A DNA stretch of 64,000 bases from Pseudonocardia parietis (GTDB taxonomy: Bacteria > Actinomycetota > Actinomycetes > Mycobacteriales > Pseudonocardiaceae). Each line of letters begins with the position of its first letter. Within the stretch, counting starts at the first letter, position 1. The stretch lies in the NCBI RefSeq assembly GCF_017876315.1, contig NZ_JAGINU010000001.1:4464001-4528000 (forward strand), given 5' to 3'. The translations under genes and the position numbers were made by a program. Shown one piece after another: positions 36,793 through 44,899 of the stretch. The notes under the pieces were generated by a model. The model was not told the DNA's origin. It ran no database searches and was given only the letters and a program-made list of their open reading frames with translations.

Positions 36793-38004
36793 GTGCGCGA
36801 GGTCGACGTCCTGGTGGTCGGCGGCGGGCCCGCCGGGCGCGCGCTGGCCGGGGCCTGCGCCGGCCGGGGGCTGCGGACCGCGCTCGCCGATCCGGCACCC
36901 GGGCGCCCCTGGAGCGCCACCTACTGCGCGTGGCCCGAGGAGCTGCCCGCCGACCTGCCCGGATCGGCGGTCGCGGCCCGCCCTGTCGCGCGGGCGGTGC
37001 TCCCGGGCACCGGCGGCGACCGGGACCTGGGGCCCTACGCCGTCCTGCACACGGCCGGTCTACGTGCCCACCTCGACTCCCGCCTCGGCGAGGTCACCGT
37101 GCTGACCGGCCGTACCGAGTCCTGCGACGTCCGCCCCGGCGGTGGCCGCTACCGGGTCCGGCTGCGCCGCACCGGCGAGGACGGCCCGGAGGTGACTGCC
37201 GCGCTCGTCGTCGACGCGACCGGTGCCCCGTCCCGGCTCCGCCCGGTCGCCGGCGCCCGGGCCGAGCAGACCGCGTACGGCGTCGTCGTCCCGGCGGCGG
37301 CCGCCACCGCGGTCCTCGCCCCCGGCGAGGCGGTGTTCATGGACTGGCGCTCCCCCGCCGCCGTCCGCCCGGCTGGATGGACGGACTGGCCGACCTTCCT
37401 CTACGCCGTCCCCTACGGCGACGGCACCGTCCTGCTGGAGGAGACCTCGCTGGCGCGCAGGCCCGGGTTGCCGCTGCCCGAGCTGCGCGAGCGGCTCACC
37501 GCCCGGCTGGCGGGGCTGGGCGTCACGGTCCCGCGGGACGCACCGGTGGAGCGGGTGCGGTTCCCCGTGGACACGCCGCGCGGGCCCCGGCACCCCGTCC
37601 CGTTCGGCGCGGCGACGCCGCTGGTGCACCCGGCGACCGGGTTCAGCGTCGCCCCCGCGCTACGGCTCGCCCCGGAGCTCGCCACCGCGCTGGCCCACCA
37701 CCTGCCGGGGGACGCGGCCGCGGCGACGGCGGCGGCGCACCGGCAGCTCTGGTCGCCGTCGGCCCGGGCGGTGCACCGGCTGCGCCGGCACGGACTGCGC
37801 ACCGTGCTGGAGCTGCCCGCGCCGCTGGTGCCCGCGTTCTTCGACGCCTTCTTCTCCGGCCGCAGCGGGCGGGCGTTCCTCACCGGGCGCGACGACCTGT
37901 CGGGCACCCTCGCCGGCATGGCGGGCGTCTTCCGGGCCGCCACCCCCCGGGTCAAGGCCCATATGCTTCGTTCGGCCTCAGCATTTCACCCGAAAGGGCG
38001 ATGA
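36793..38004 (+). CDS. Lycopene cyclase family FAD-dependent protein
   Basis: Predicted 403 residues. N-terminal dinucleotide-binding motif VLVVGGGPAGRALAG (about 6-20), an early ATYCAWPEEL, and VVDATGAPSRL. The segment AVFMDWRSP contains the FMD(W/Y/F)R pattern diagnostic for plant-type and CrtY lycopene cyclases. C-terminal PAFFDAFFSGRSGRAFLTGRDD supports this. It probably cyclises a carotenoid end group. No other carotenoid gene is present in the window, so the pathway must be elsewhere. GTG at 36793 follows an AGGGGGTGAGGG tract. Confidence 0.82.
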   Translation: MREVDVLVVGGGPAGRALAGACAGRGLRTALADPAPGRPWSATYCAWPEELPADLPGSAVAARPVARAVLPGTGGDRDLGPYAVLHTAGLRAHLDSRLGEVTVLTGRTESCDVRPGGGRYRVRLRRTGEDGPEVTAALVVDATGAPSRLRPVAGARAEQTAYGVVVPAAAATAVLAPGEAVFMDWRSPAAVRPAGWTDWPTFLYAVPYGDGTVLLEETSLARRPGLPLPELRERLTARLAGLGVTVPRDAPVERVRFPVDTPRGPRHPVPFGAATPLVHPATGFSVAPALRLAPELATALAHHLPGDAAAATAAAHRQLWSPSARAVHRLRRHGLRTVLELPAPLVPAFFDAFFSGRSGRAFLTGRDDLSGTLAGMAGVFRAATPRVKAHMLRSASAFHPKGR

Positions 38005-38095
38005 CGGCGGGGTGTATCGATCAGTTGACGGGTGACCAGTAGTAGCGTCGGCGCACTGAGCCCGGGCCCCACCCGCTCCCCCACGGAGGCTGCCC

Positions 38096-38545
38096 ATGTC
38101 CGCATACCGGACCATCGTCGTCGGTACCGACGGCTCGTCCACCTCGTTCGCCGCGGTCGAGCGCGCGGCCGGTGTCGCCGCCGACAGCGGCGCGAACCTC
38201 GTCATCGTCTCGGCCTACACCCCGGCCAGCCGGGAGGACACCGCGGCCGCCGAGGACGCGCTCAAGGACGAGGCCCACCTCGTCACCGGCTGGACCCCGG
38301 CCGAGGAGGCGCTGCGCGAGGCCGCGGACCGCGCCGCGGCCACCGGTGCGCAGAACGTCTCCACCTACGCCGAGGACGGTGCGCCGGTCGACGTCCTGCG
38401 CAAGGCCGTCGCGACCCACTCCGCCGACCTGCTCGTCATCGGCAACCGCGGGCTCAACACGCTGTCCGGGCGGCTGCTCGGATCGGTCCCCTCCGACGCC
38501 ACCCGCCGGGCCGGGGTCGACGTGCTGGTCGTGCACACCACCTGA
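38096..38545 (+). CDS. Universal stress protein (UspA family)
   Basis: Predicted 149-residue single-domain UspA protein. It starts YRTIVVGTDGS and ends with the ATP-binding motif G-x2-G-x9-G-S (GNRGLNTLSGRLLGS, about 120-134) followed by DVLVVHTT. Members bind ATP and accumulate in stress or hypoxia. The ATG at 38096 follows a GGAGG-like site. The next gene, a cyclase, begins 3 nt after its stop, so the two are probably transcribed together. Confidence 0.9.
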   Translation: MSAYRTIVVGTDGSSTSFAAVERAAGVAADSGANLVIVSAYTPASREDTAAAEDALKDEAHLVTGWTPAEEALREAADRAAATGAQNVSTYAEDGAPVDVLRKAVATHSADLLVIGNRGLNTLSGRLLGSVPSDATRRAGVDVLVVHTT

Positions 38546-38548
38546 TCC

Positions 38549-39601
38549 GTGACCGCCGAACCACCGGCCACCGGCCCGGAAGCCGGCTCGCTGCCCGATC
38601 CCGCATCGATCGACTGGAGCGAGCTCGAGGGCGGTGTGCTCGACGAGATAATCCTGGGCGCGCCGCGCGAGTTCACCCGGGACGAGCTCGTCGAGGCCAC
38701 CGGACTCGATCCCGACGAGTCCGGGCGGCTCTGGCGTGCCCTGGGGTTCCCGGAGACCGATCCGGACGCGCGCGTGTTCACCCGGGCCGATATCGCGGCG
38801 GCCCGCAAGGTCATCGCGCTGAGCCGGGACCGGCTGCCCCGGACCGAGGCGCGCGAGGCCGTGGCGCGGGCGATCGCGCAGTCGCTGTCCCGGCTGGCCG
38901 AGTGGCAGATCGGGATGCTCGCCCAGATGGCCGCCGAACACGTCGGTGAGCTGACCCCGCGGGCAGCCGCGGAGCTGGCGGCCGAGGTGCTGCCCGAGCT
39001 GGAGGACCTGCAGGCCTACGTGTGGCGGCGGCATCTCGCGGCGACCGCGGCCCGGTGGACCGCCGGTGCGCAGCGCGGCGACGTCGTGCACATCGCCGCC
39101 GACACCTGGCCGCTGTCGGTCGGGTTCGCCGACATGGTCGGCTTCACCCGTACCACCCGGCGCCGGTCGATGGACGAGCTCGGCGAGATGATCGAGCGGT
39201 TCGGCTCGGTGACCAACGAGGTGATCGCGAACGGCCGCGGCCGGATCATCAAGACGGTCGGTGACGAGGTCCTGTTCGTCACCGAGCACCCCGCCGACGC
39301 CGCCGTGATCGCGCTCGGCCTGCGCGACCGGGTGCGGACCGAGCCGTCGCTGCCGCCGTTGCGGATCGGGCTGGCGCACGGCATGGTGCTCAGCCGCTAC
39401 GGCGACGTCTACGGCGAGGTCGTCAACGTCGCCGCCCGCCTCACCCCCGAGGCCCGCCCGGACACCGTGCTGGTGGACCAGGAGATCCACGAGGCGCTGC
39501 GCGACGACCCCCGCTTCGAGCTGCGGCGCATCGCGACCCTGCACACCCGCGGCTACAGCCACCTGCGGGCCTGGGCCCTGCGCGGGTCCCGGGAGCGCTG
39601 A
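38549..39601 (+). CDS. Class III adenylate/guanylate cyclase
   Basis: About 350 residues. An N-terminal helical regulatory part (about 20-170), resembling mycobacterial pH-sensing cyclases such as Rv1264, precedes a class III catalytic domain. Metal-binding Asp at about 195 (VGFADMVGFT) and 239 (KTVGDEVLF); substrate-selecting Lys about 235 and Asp about 286 (YGDVYGE), favouring ATP; transition-state Asn about 293 and Arg about 297 (NVAAR). All catalytic residues are present, so it should make cAMP. GTG start at 38549, 3 nt after the stress protein gene. Confidence 0.9.
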   Translation: MTAEPPATGPEAGSLPDPASIDWSELEGGVLDEIILGAPREFTRDELVEATGLDPDESGRLWRALGFPETDPDARVFTRADIAAARKVIALSRDRLPRTEAREAVARAIAQSLSRLAEWQIGMLAQMAAEHVGELTPRAAAELAAEVLPELEDLQAYVWRRHLAATAARWTAGAQRGDVVHIAADTWPLSVGFADMVGFTRTTRRRSMDELGEMIERFGSVTNEVIANGRGRIIKTVGDEVLFVTEHPADAAVIALGLRDRVRTEPSLPPLRIGLAHGMVLSRYGDVYGEVVNVAARLTPEARPDTVLVDQEIHEALRDDPRFELRRIATLHTRGYSHLRAWALRGSRER

Positions 39602-39724
39602 GCCGCTCCCGGAGCCACCCGGGTGATCACCGGTTATGGAGCGCTGCGCACGCGAGACGCACGCGACACTCCCCAACGGGTGATCACAGCCACGAGCAGT
39701 GGGGCGGCGGATCCTTCGCGCCGC

Positions 39725-39755
39725 TTGACCTGAAGCCCGGTTCAGGCGCCAGGCT
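39725..39755 (+). promoter_or_regulatory. MerR/SoxR-type promoter with 19-bp spacer
   Basis: TTGACC (-35, 39725-39730) and CAGGCT (-10, 39750-39755) are 19 bp apart, and CCTGAA-n6-TTCAGG forms an inverted repeat between them. The long spacer with a central dyad is the hallmark of promoters activated by MerR family regulators. The -10 ends 7 nt before the nat ATG, so the message would be leaderless. Confidence 0.65.
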
Positions 39756-39762
39756 CGTGGCC

Positions 39763-40599
39763 ATGACGACCACACCGCTGACCGCACCGCCGACCGTGGC
39801 CGCCTACCTGGACCGGATCGGGGTCGCACCGGGCCCGCCGGACGGGGCGCTGCTCGCCCGGATCGTCCGCGCGCACCTCGCGACGATCCCGTTCGAGAAC
39901 CTCGACCCGTTCACCCACACCGAGCCGCCGGTGGACGGCGCCGGCGTCGCCGCGAAGCTGGTGCACGGGCGTCGCGGCGGGTGGTGCTTCGAGCACAACC
40001 TGCTGCTGCACGACGTGCTGAAGGATCTCGGCTACCGGGTCACACCGCTGCTGGGGCGGGTACGGCTGGGTCTCGACGACGACGCACCCGCGACGGTGCG
40101 CACGCACCGGCTGACGCTGGTCGAGACCGGCGAGGGGGCCGTCCTCGCCGACGTCGGTTTCGGCGGCACCGTGCCTCCCGCGCCGATGCGCCTGGTCGAG
40201 GGGATCGTGCAGCCGACGGCGCACGCCGACTACCGCTTCGTCCGCGACGGCGCCGGAGCATGGGTCCTGCAGCGGCGCGGGTCCGCGGGCTGGCTCGCCC
40301 AGTACGTCGTCGACCTGGCCCCGGTGCCGGACGCCGACTACGCGATGGGCTCCTGGTACCTGGTCCACCACCCGGACTCCGGCTTCCGCAACGGGCTCAC
40401 CGCCGCGTACACCGCCGACGACCATCGCGCCACGCTGGACGGGAACCGGTACACCGTACGCCGCCCGGACGGCCGCACCGAGCGCCGGGAGCTGGGCTCC
40501 CCGGCGCAGGTCCGCGGGGTGCTGGAGGACGCGTTCGGCATCGACACCGGCGCGATCACGGGCCTGGAGGACCGGATCCGGGCAGCGCACTTCGGCTGA
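39763..40599 (+). CDS. nat: Arylamine N-acetyltransferase
   Basis: About 278 residues. The catalytic triad is visible: Cys about 75 in RRGGWCFEHN, His in RTHRLTLVE (about 112) and Asp in LADVGFGG (about 128). The family transfers acetyl groups from acetyl-CoA to arylamines and hydrazines. The ATG at 39763 is preferred over 39757. A MerR-like promoter lies upstream, suggesting induction by a small molecule or redox signal. It converges on the suf operon. Confidence 0.92.
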   Translation: MTTTPLTAPPTVAAYLDRIGVAPGPPDGALLARIVRAHLATIPFENLDPFTHTEPPVDGAGVAAKLVHGRRGGWCFEHNLLLHDVLKDLGYRVTPLLGRVRLGLDDDAPATVRTHRLTLVETGEGAVLADVGFGGTVPPAPMRLVEGIVQPTAHADYRFVRDGAGAWVLQRRGSAGWLAQYVVDLAPVPDADYAMGSWYLVHHPDSGFRNGLTAAYTADDHRATLDGNRYTVRRPDGRTERRELGSPAQVRGVLEDAFGIDTGAITGLEDRIRAAHFG

Positions 40600-40621
40600 C
40601 CCGCATCCCGGCCGAGACGCG

Positions 40622-40656
40622 TCGAGCCGGGCCCCCGGCGTGGGGACCCGGCTCGA
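40622..40656. terminator. Bidirectional hairpin terminator between nat and sufT
   Basis: TCGAGCCGGG pairs perfectly with CCCGGCTCGA, extended by CCCC/GGGG after one mismatch, with a 5-nt loop. It can end both the nat transcript and the long suf operon. Confidence 0.7.
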
Positions 40657-40675
40657 TCGGGGTGCTACGGGTGGT

Positions 40676-41092
40676 TCAGACCCGGAAGCCGAGGGCGCGC
40701 AGCTGCTCGCGGCCGTCCTCGGTGATCTTCTCCGGGCCCCACGGCGGCATCCAGACCCAGTTGATCCGGATGTCGGACACCAGGCCGCCGTCCGGGCCCG
40801 AGGTGAGCGCGGAGCGGGTCTGCTCCTCGATCACGTCGGTCAGCGGGCAGGCGGCCGAGGTCAGCGTCATGTCGATGACCGCGGTGTCCCCGTCCCGGCC
40901 GATGCCGTAGACGAGGCCGAGGTCGACGACGTTGATGCCCAGCTCGGGGTCGACGACGTCCTTCATCGCCTCCTCCAGCTGGTCCTGGGAGGCGCCCTCG
41001 CCGTCGGCCGGTGCCGCGGGCGGCTCCGGCATCCCGGCGGCGCCGCGGACGACGTCGTCGTCGGTCGTGGTGTGCTCGGTGGTCTCGCTCAT
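40676..41092 (-). CDS. sufT: DUF59/MIP18-type Fe-S assembly factor SufT
   Basis: Predicted 138 residues. The N-terminal 30 residues are acidic and disordered. The MIP18/DUF59 domain has MKDVVDPELGINVVDLGLVYG and TLTSAACPLTDVIEEQ with its conserved Cys, then NWVWMPPWGPEKIT. SufT helps mature Fe-S proteins. The ATG overlaps the sufU TGA by 4 nt. It is the last gene of the suf operon and matches Rv1466 in position. Confidence 0.92.
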   Translation of the reverse strand: MSETTEHTTTDDDVVRGAAGMPEPPAAPADGEGASQDQLEEAMKDVVDPELGINVVDLGLVYGIGRDGDTAVIDMTLTSAACPLTDVIEEQTRSALTSGPDGGLVSDIRINWVWMPPWGPEKITEDGREQLRALGFRV

Positions 41093-41559
41093 GCCGGAGA
41101 TCCCTCCGTGTCGACGGTCTCGATCTTCGCGTCGGTGCGGGAGACGGCGTCCTTGAACGCCATCCAGCCCAGCAGCGCGCACTTCACCCGGGCCGGGTAC
41201 TTGGCGACGCCGGCGAACGCGACGCCGTCGCCGATGACGCCCTCGTCCGGCTCGACCTGGCCACGACCCTGCGCCATCTCCTGGAACGAGTCCAGGATCC
41301 GCCACGCCTGCTCGATCGACGTCCCGACGAGCAGGTCGTGCAGCACCGACACCGACGCCTGGCTGATCGAACAGCCGAGCGTCTCGTAGGACACGTCGGC
41401 GACCCTGTTCCCCTCGACCTTCACCCGCAGGGTGACCTCGTCCCCGCAGGTGGGGTTGACGTGGTGGGTCTCGGCGTCGTAGGGCTCGCGCAGGCCGGAG
41501 CCGTGCGGATCGCGATAGTGGTCCAGGATGATCTCCTGGTACATCTGTTGCAGCTGCAT
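41089..41559 (-). CDS. sufU: SufU Fe-S scaffold/zinc-dependent sulfurtransferase
   Basis: About 156 residues of the NifU/IscU-like SufU family. Conserved Cys in NPTCGDEVTLRV (about 39), ETLGCSISQASVS (about 65) and ARVKCALLGW (about 127), the zinc-site cysteines of SufU. It accepts sulfur from SufS. The stop overlaps sufT; the start at 41559 is 4 nt after the sufS stop. Confidence 0.94.
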   Translation of the reverse strand: MQLQQMYQEIILDHYRDPHGSGLREPYDAETHHVNPTCGDEVTLRVKVEGNRVADVSYETLGCSISQASVSVLHDLLVGTSIEQAWRILDSFQEMAQGRGQVEPDEGVIGDGVAFAGVAKYPARVKCALLGWMAFKDAVSRTDAKIETVDTEGSPA

Positions 41560-41563
41560 CTGT

Positions 41564-42901
41564 CTAGACCGTCCCGAAGAACTTCTGGGCGGCGCGCACG
41601 CCGTCCGCCAGCGCCTCGACCTCGTCGAGGGTGTTGTACACCGCGAACGTCGCCCGCGCCGTCGCCACGATCCCGAACCTGCGGTGCAGCGGCCACGCAC
41701 AGTGGTGCCCCACCCGGATCGCGACGCCACGGTCGTCGAGCACCTGGGACAGGTCGTGCGCGTGGATGCCGTCCACCACGAACGACACCGCTCCCCCGCG
41801 CAGCTCCGCCCCCGGCGGGCCGACGATCCGCACGCCGTCGATCGCGCAGAGCTGCTCCAGCGCCGCGGCGGTGAGCGTCGCCTCGTGCGCCGCGACCGTG
41901 TCCATCCCGATCTGCTCGAGATAGTCGACCGCGGCACCCAGGCCCACGGCCTGCGACGTCATCGGCACCCCGGCCTCGAACTTCTGCGGGGCGTCGGCGT
42001 AGGTCGAGCCCTCCATCCGCACCAGCTCGATCATCGACCCGCCGGTGAGGAACGGCGGCAGCGCGTCGAGCAGCTCCCGGCGACCCCAGAGCACGCCGAC
42101 CCCGGAGGGGCCGAGCATCTTGTGCCCGGAGAACACCGCGAAGTCGACGCCCAGCGAAGCCAGGTCGACCGGCATGTGCGGGACGGACTGACAGGCGTCC
42201 AGCACCGTCAGCGCGCCCACCGCCCGTGCCCGCTCCACCAGCTCCGCGACCGGCGCGACGGCACCGGTGACGTTGGACTGGTGGGTGAAGGCGACGATCT
42301 TCGTCCGGTCGGACAGCTCGAGCGAGTCCAGGTCGATCCGGCCGTCGTCGGTGACCGAGTACCAGCGCAGGGCCGCCCCGGTGCGCCGGCACAGCTCCTG
42401 CCAGGGCACCAGGTTCGCGTGGTGCTCCAGCTCGGTGATCACGACCTCGTCCCCGGGGCCGAGCGCGAAGCGCTCCGACTCCGCGGAGAGACCGGTCCGG
42501 ACCGAGGCGTTGCCGAAGCCGTAGGCCACCAGGTTGATGCCCTCGGTGGCGTTCTTGACGAAGACGACCTCGTCGACACGCGCGCCGACGAACGCCGCGA
42601 TACGTGCCCGGGCGGACTCGTAGGCGTCGGTGGCCTCCTCGGCGAGCTGGTGCGCGCCCCTGTGGACCGCGGCGTTGTGCCGCTCCAGGAACACCCGCTC
42701 GGCGTCGAGCACCTGCCGCGGGCGCTGCGACGTCGCACCGGAGTCGAGGTAGACCAGCGGCCGGTCCTCGCGCACCGTGCGCCCGAGGATCGGGAAGTCC
42801 GCCCGGATCCGGGCCACGGCACCGGCACCGAGAGGAGCGCCGGCGGAACGAGCATCGGCACTGTGGCCGGCCGTGGTCCCGGTTCCGTGCAGGGTCGTCA
42901 T
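41564..42901 (-). CDS. sufS: Cysteine desulfurase SufS
   Basis: About 445 residues. Class V aminotransferase fold: YLDSGATSQRP (about 51), HRGAHQLAEEATDAYE, EHHANLVPW, DACQSVPHMPVD and the PLP lysine in FSGHKMLGPSGVG (about 263). The active-site Cys lies in GHHCAWPLHRRF (about 400). It releases sulfur from cysteine for SufU. The N-terminus is about 25 residues longer than in E. coli and low in complexity. Start at 42901, 2 nt after sufC. Confidence 0.95.
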   Translation of the reverse strand: MTTLHGTGTTAGHSADARSAGAPLGAGAVARIRADFPILGRTVREDRPLVYLDSGATSQRPRQVLDAERVFLERHNAAVHRGAHQLAEEATDAYESARARIAAFVGARVDEVVFVKNATEGINLVAYGFGNASVRTGLSAESERFALGPGDEVVITELEHHANLVPWQELCRRTGAALRWYSVTDDGRIDLDSLELSDRTKIVAFTHQSNVTGAVAPVAELVERARAVGALTVLDACQSVPHMPVDLASLGVDFAVFSGHKMLGPSGVGVLWGRRELLDALPPFLTGGSMIELVRMEGSTYADAPQKFEAGVPMTSQAVGLGAAVDYLEQIGMDTVAAHEATLTAAALEQLCAIDGVRIVGPPGAELRGGAVSFVVDGIHAHDLSQVLDDRGVAIRVGHHCAWPLHRRFGIVATARATFAVYNTLDEVEALADGVRAAQKFFGTV

Positions 42902-42903
42902 GA

Positions 42904-43668
42904 TCAGACCGCCGCAGCTGCCTGGGTGAACCGCGCGTAGCCGCTGCGCTCCAGCTCGTCGGCCAGCTCGGGACCGCCGGACTCGACGACCCGGCCACCG
43001 GAGAACACGTGCACCCGGTCCGGCTTGATGTGGCTCAGGATCCGGGTGTAGTGCGTGATCAGCAGGACGCCGGTCTCGCCGCCCTCGCGGTAGCGGTTCA
43101 CGCCCTCGGACACGACGCGCAGGGCGTCGACGTCGAGGCCGGAGTCGGTCTCGTCCAGCACGGCGAACTTCGGCTTCAGCAGGCCCAGCTGCAGCACCTC
43201 GTGGCGCTTCTTCTCGCCACCGGAGAAGCCCTCGTTCACCGAGCGGTCGGCGAACTCCGCGGAGATGTCCAGGTCGGACATCGCCTGCTTGACCTCCTTG
43301 ACCCAGGTGCGCAGCTTCGGCGCCTCACCGCGGGTCGCGGTGGCGGCCGAACGCAGGAAGTTCGCCATCGACACACCCGGGACCTCGACCGGGTACTGCA
43401 TGGCCAGGAACAGCCCGGCCCGCGCCCGCTCGTCGACCGCCATGTCCAGGACGTTCTCGCCGTCCAGGAGCACCTCGCCGGAGGTGACCGTGTACTTCGG
43501 GTGCCCGGCGACGGCGTAGGCCAGCGTCGACTTGCCCGAGCCGTTGGGGCCCATGATCGCGTGCGTCTCGCCCGCGCGGACGGTGAGGTTCACACCGCGC
43601 AGGATCTCCTTCGGACCGTCCTCGGTCTCGACCGAGGCGTGCAGGTCCTTGATCTCCAGAGTGGACAT
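42904..43668 (-). CDS. sufC: Fe-S assembly ATPase SufC
   Basis: Predicted 254 residues, a soluble ABC-type ATPase. Walker A GPNGSGKST (about 38-46), signature FSGGEKKRHEVLQLG (about 149), Walker B AVLDETDSGLDVDA, and H-loop LITHYTRIL. It works with SufB and SufD to assemble clusters. The gap to sufD is 43 nt and it lies 2 nt before sufS. Confidence 0.97.
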   Translation of the reverse strand: MSTLEIKDLHASVETEDGPKEILRGVNLTVRAGETHAIMGPNGSGKSTLAYAVAGHPKYTVTSGEVLLDGENVLDMAVDERARAGLFLAMQYPVEVPGVSMANFLRSAATATRGEAPKLRTWVKEVKQAMSDLDISAEFADRSVNEGFSGGEKKRHEVLQLGLLKPKFAVLDETDSGLDVDALRVVSEGVNRYREGGETGVLLITHYTRILSHIKPDRVHVFSGGRVVESGGPELADELERSGYARFTQAAAAV

Positions 43669-43711
43669 CTGTACTCGTCGCTCCGTAACGCCGTTGTGGT
43701 GGGGGACGCCG

Positions 43712-44899
43712 TCAGGCGCCGGTGATCGCGAGCTCGGCCTCGACCGCGGCCTCGAGCCGTTCCTTGAGCTCGGGCAGCGTGATCTTGTTCAGGACCTCGC
43801 CGAAGAACCCGCGGACGACCAGGCGGCGGGCCTGGTCCTCGGGGATGCCGCGGCTCTGCAGGTAGAACAGCTGCTCGTCGTCGAACCGGCCGGTGGCGCT
43901 GGCGTGCCCGGCGCTCACGATCTCACCGGTCTCGATCTCCAGGTTCGGGACCGAGTCGGCACGGCAGTGCTCGGTGAGCACCAGGTTCCGGTTGAACTCG
44001 AACGTCTCGGTGTTCTCCGCGGCGGCCCGGATCAGCACGTCGCCGATCCACACCACGTGCGAGGAGTCCTTCGTGTGGCTCTGCAGCGCGTTCTTGTAGA
44101 GCACGTTGGACTTGCAGTTCGGCACCGCGTGGTCGACCAGCAGCCGCTGCTCGAGGTGCTGGCCCGCGTCGGCGAAGCCCAGGCCGAGCAGCTCGGCGTC
44201 GCCGCCGGGGCCGGCGTAGTGCACCGTCGAGGAGACCCGCACCAGGTCGCCGCCCAGCTGGATCGTGGTCCCGCGCAGGGTGGCGTCGCGGCCGATGTTG
44301 TAGTGCTCGGCACCGACGTGCACGGCGTCGTCGGCCCACTCCTCGGTGACCACCAGCGTCAGCTGCGAGCCGTCCGCCAGCACCACCTCGGTGTTGTCGG
44401 CCAGCGCACCGTGCCCGCGGTGCTCGACGACGACCGTCGCCCGGGAGTTCGGCGTGGTCCGGACCTGCAGGTGACCGGCCGCGGTGACGCCCTCGCCGGG
44501 CCCCTCCACGGTGATCGTCACCGGCTCCGGCTCGCCGTCCAGCGTCACCAGGGTGGCCTCGGTGAACGCCGACCACGCGGCCGCGGCGACCCGGTCGGCC
44601 GGGATCCCGCCCTCGCCGATCCGTGCGTCGTCGCGGGTCACCTTCTCGACGGTCACGCCCGCGGCCTCGGTGACCGAGACCGACGCGGTGCCGTCGAACG
44701 CGGCGGTGCCGTCGTGCAGCCCACGGATCCGGCGCAGCGGGGTGAACCGCCAGTTCTCCTCGCGCCCGCCGGGGACCTCGAAGGCCTCGACGTCGAAGGA
44801 CTGGAACCGCTCGCCCGCGGAGGCGATCGGGACCTCGCCCTGGCCTGCCTTGGCGCCCTTCAGCTCGGGCGCGAGGCCGGCAACATCACTCGCCGTCAT
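43712..44899 (-). CDS. sufD: Fe-S assembly protein SufD
   Basis: About 395 residues of the SUF core (SufBD) family. The right-handed beta-helix is low in motif content, but HAVPNCKSNVLYKNALQSHTKDSSHVVWIG (in parts, about 268-297) and SAGHASATGRFDDEQLFYLQSRG (about 335-357) are characteristic. It forms a SufBC2D scaffold. The ATG at 44899 overlaps the sufB stop by 4 nt. Confidence 0.95.
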   Translation of the reverse strand: MTASDVAGLAPELKGAKAGQGEVPIASAGERFQSFDVEAFEVPGGREENWRFTPLRRIRGLHDGTAAFDGTASVSVTEAAGVTVEKVTRDDARIGEGGIPADRVAAAAWSAFTEATLVTLDGEPEPVTITVEGPGEGVTAAGHLQVRTTPNSRATVVVEHRGHGALADNTEVVLADGSQLTLVVTEEWADDAVHVGAEHYNIGRDATLRGTTIQLGGDLVRVSSTVHYAGPGGDAELLGLGFADAGQHLEQRLLVDHAVPNCKSNVLYKNALQSHTKDSSHVVWIGDVLIRAAAENTETFEFNRNLVLTEHCRADSVPNLEIETGEIVSAGHASATGRFDDEQLFYLQSRGIPEDQARRLVVRGFFGEVLNKITLPELKERLEAAVEAELAITGA

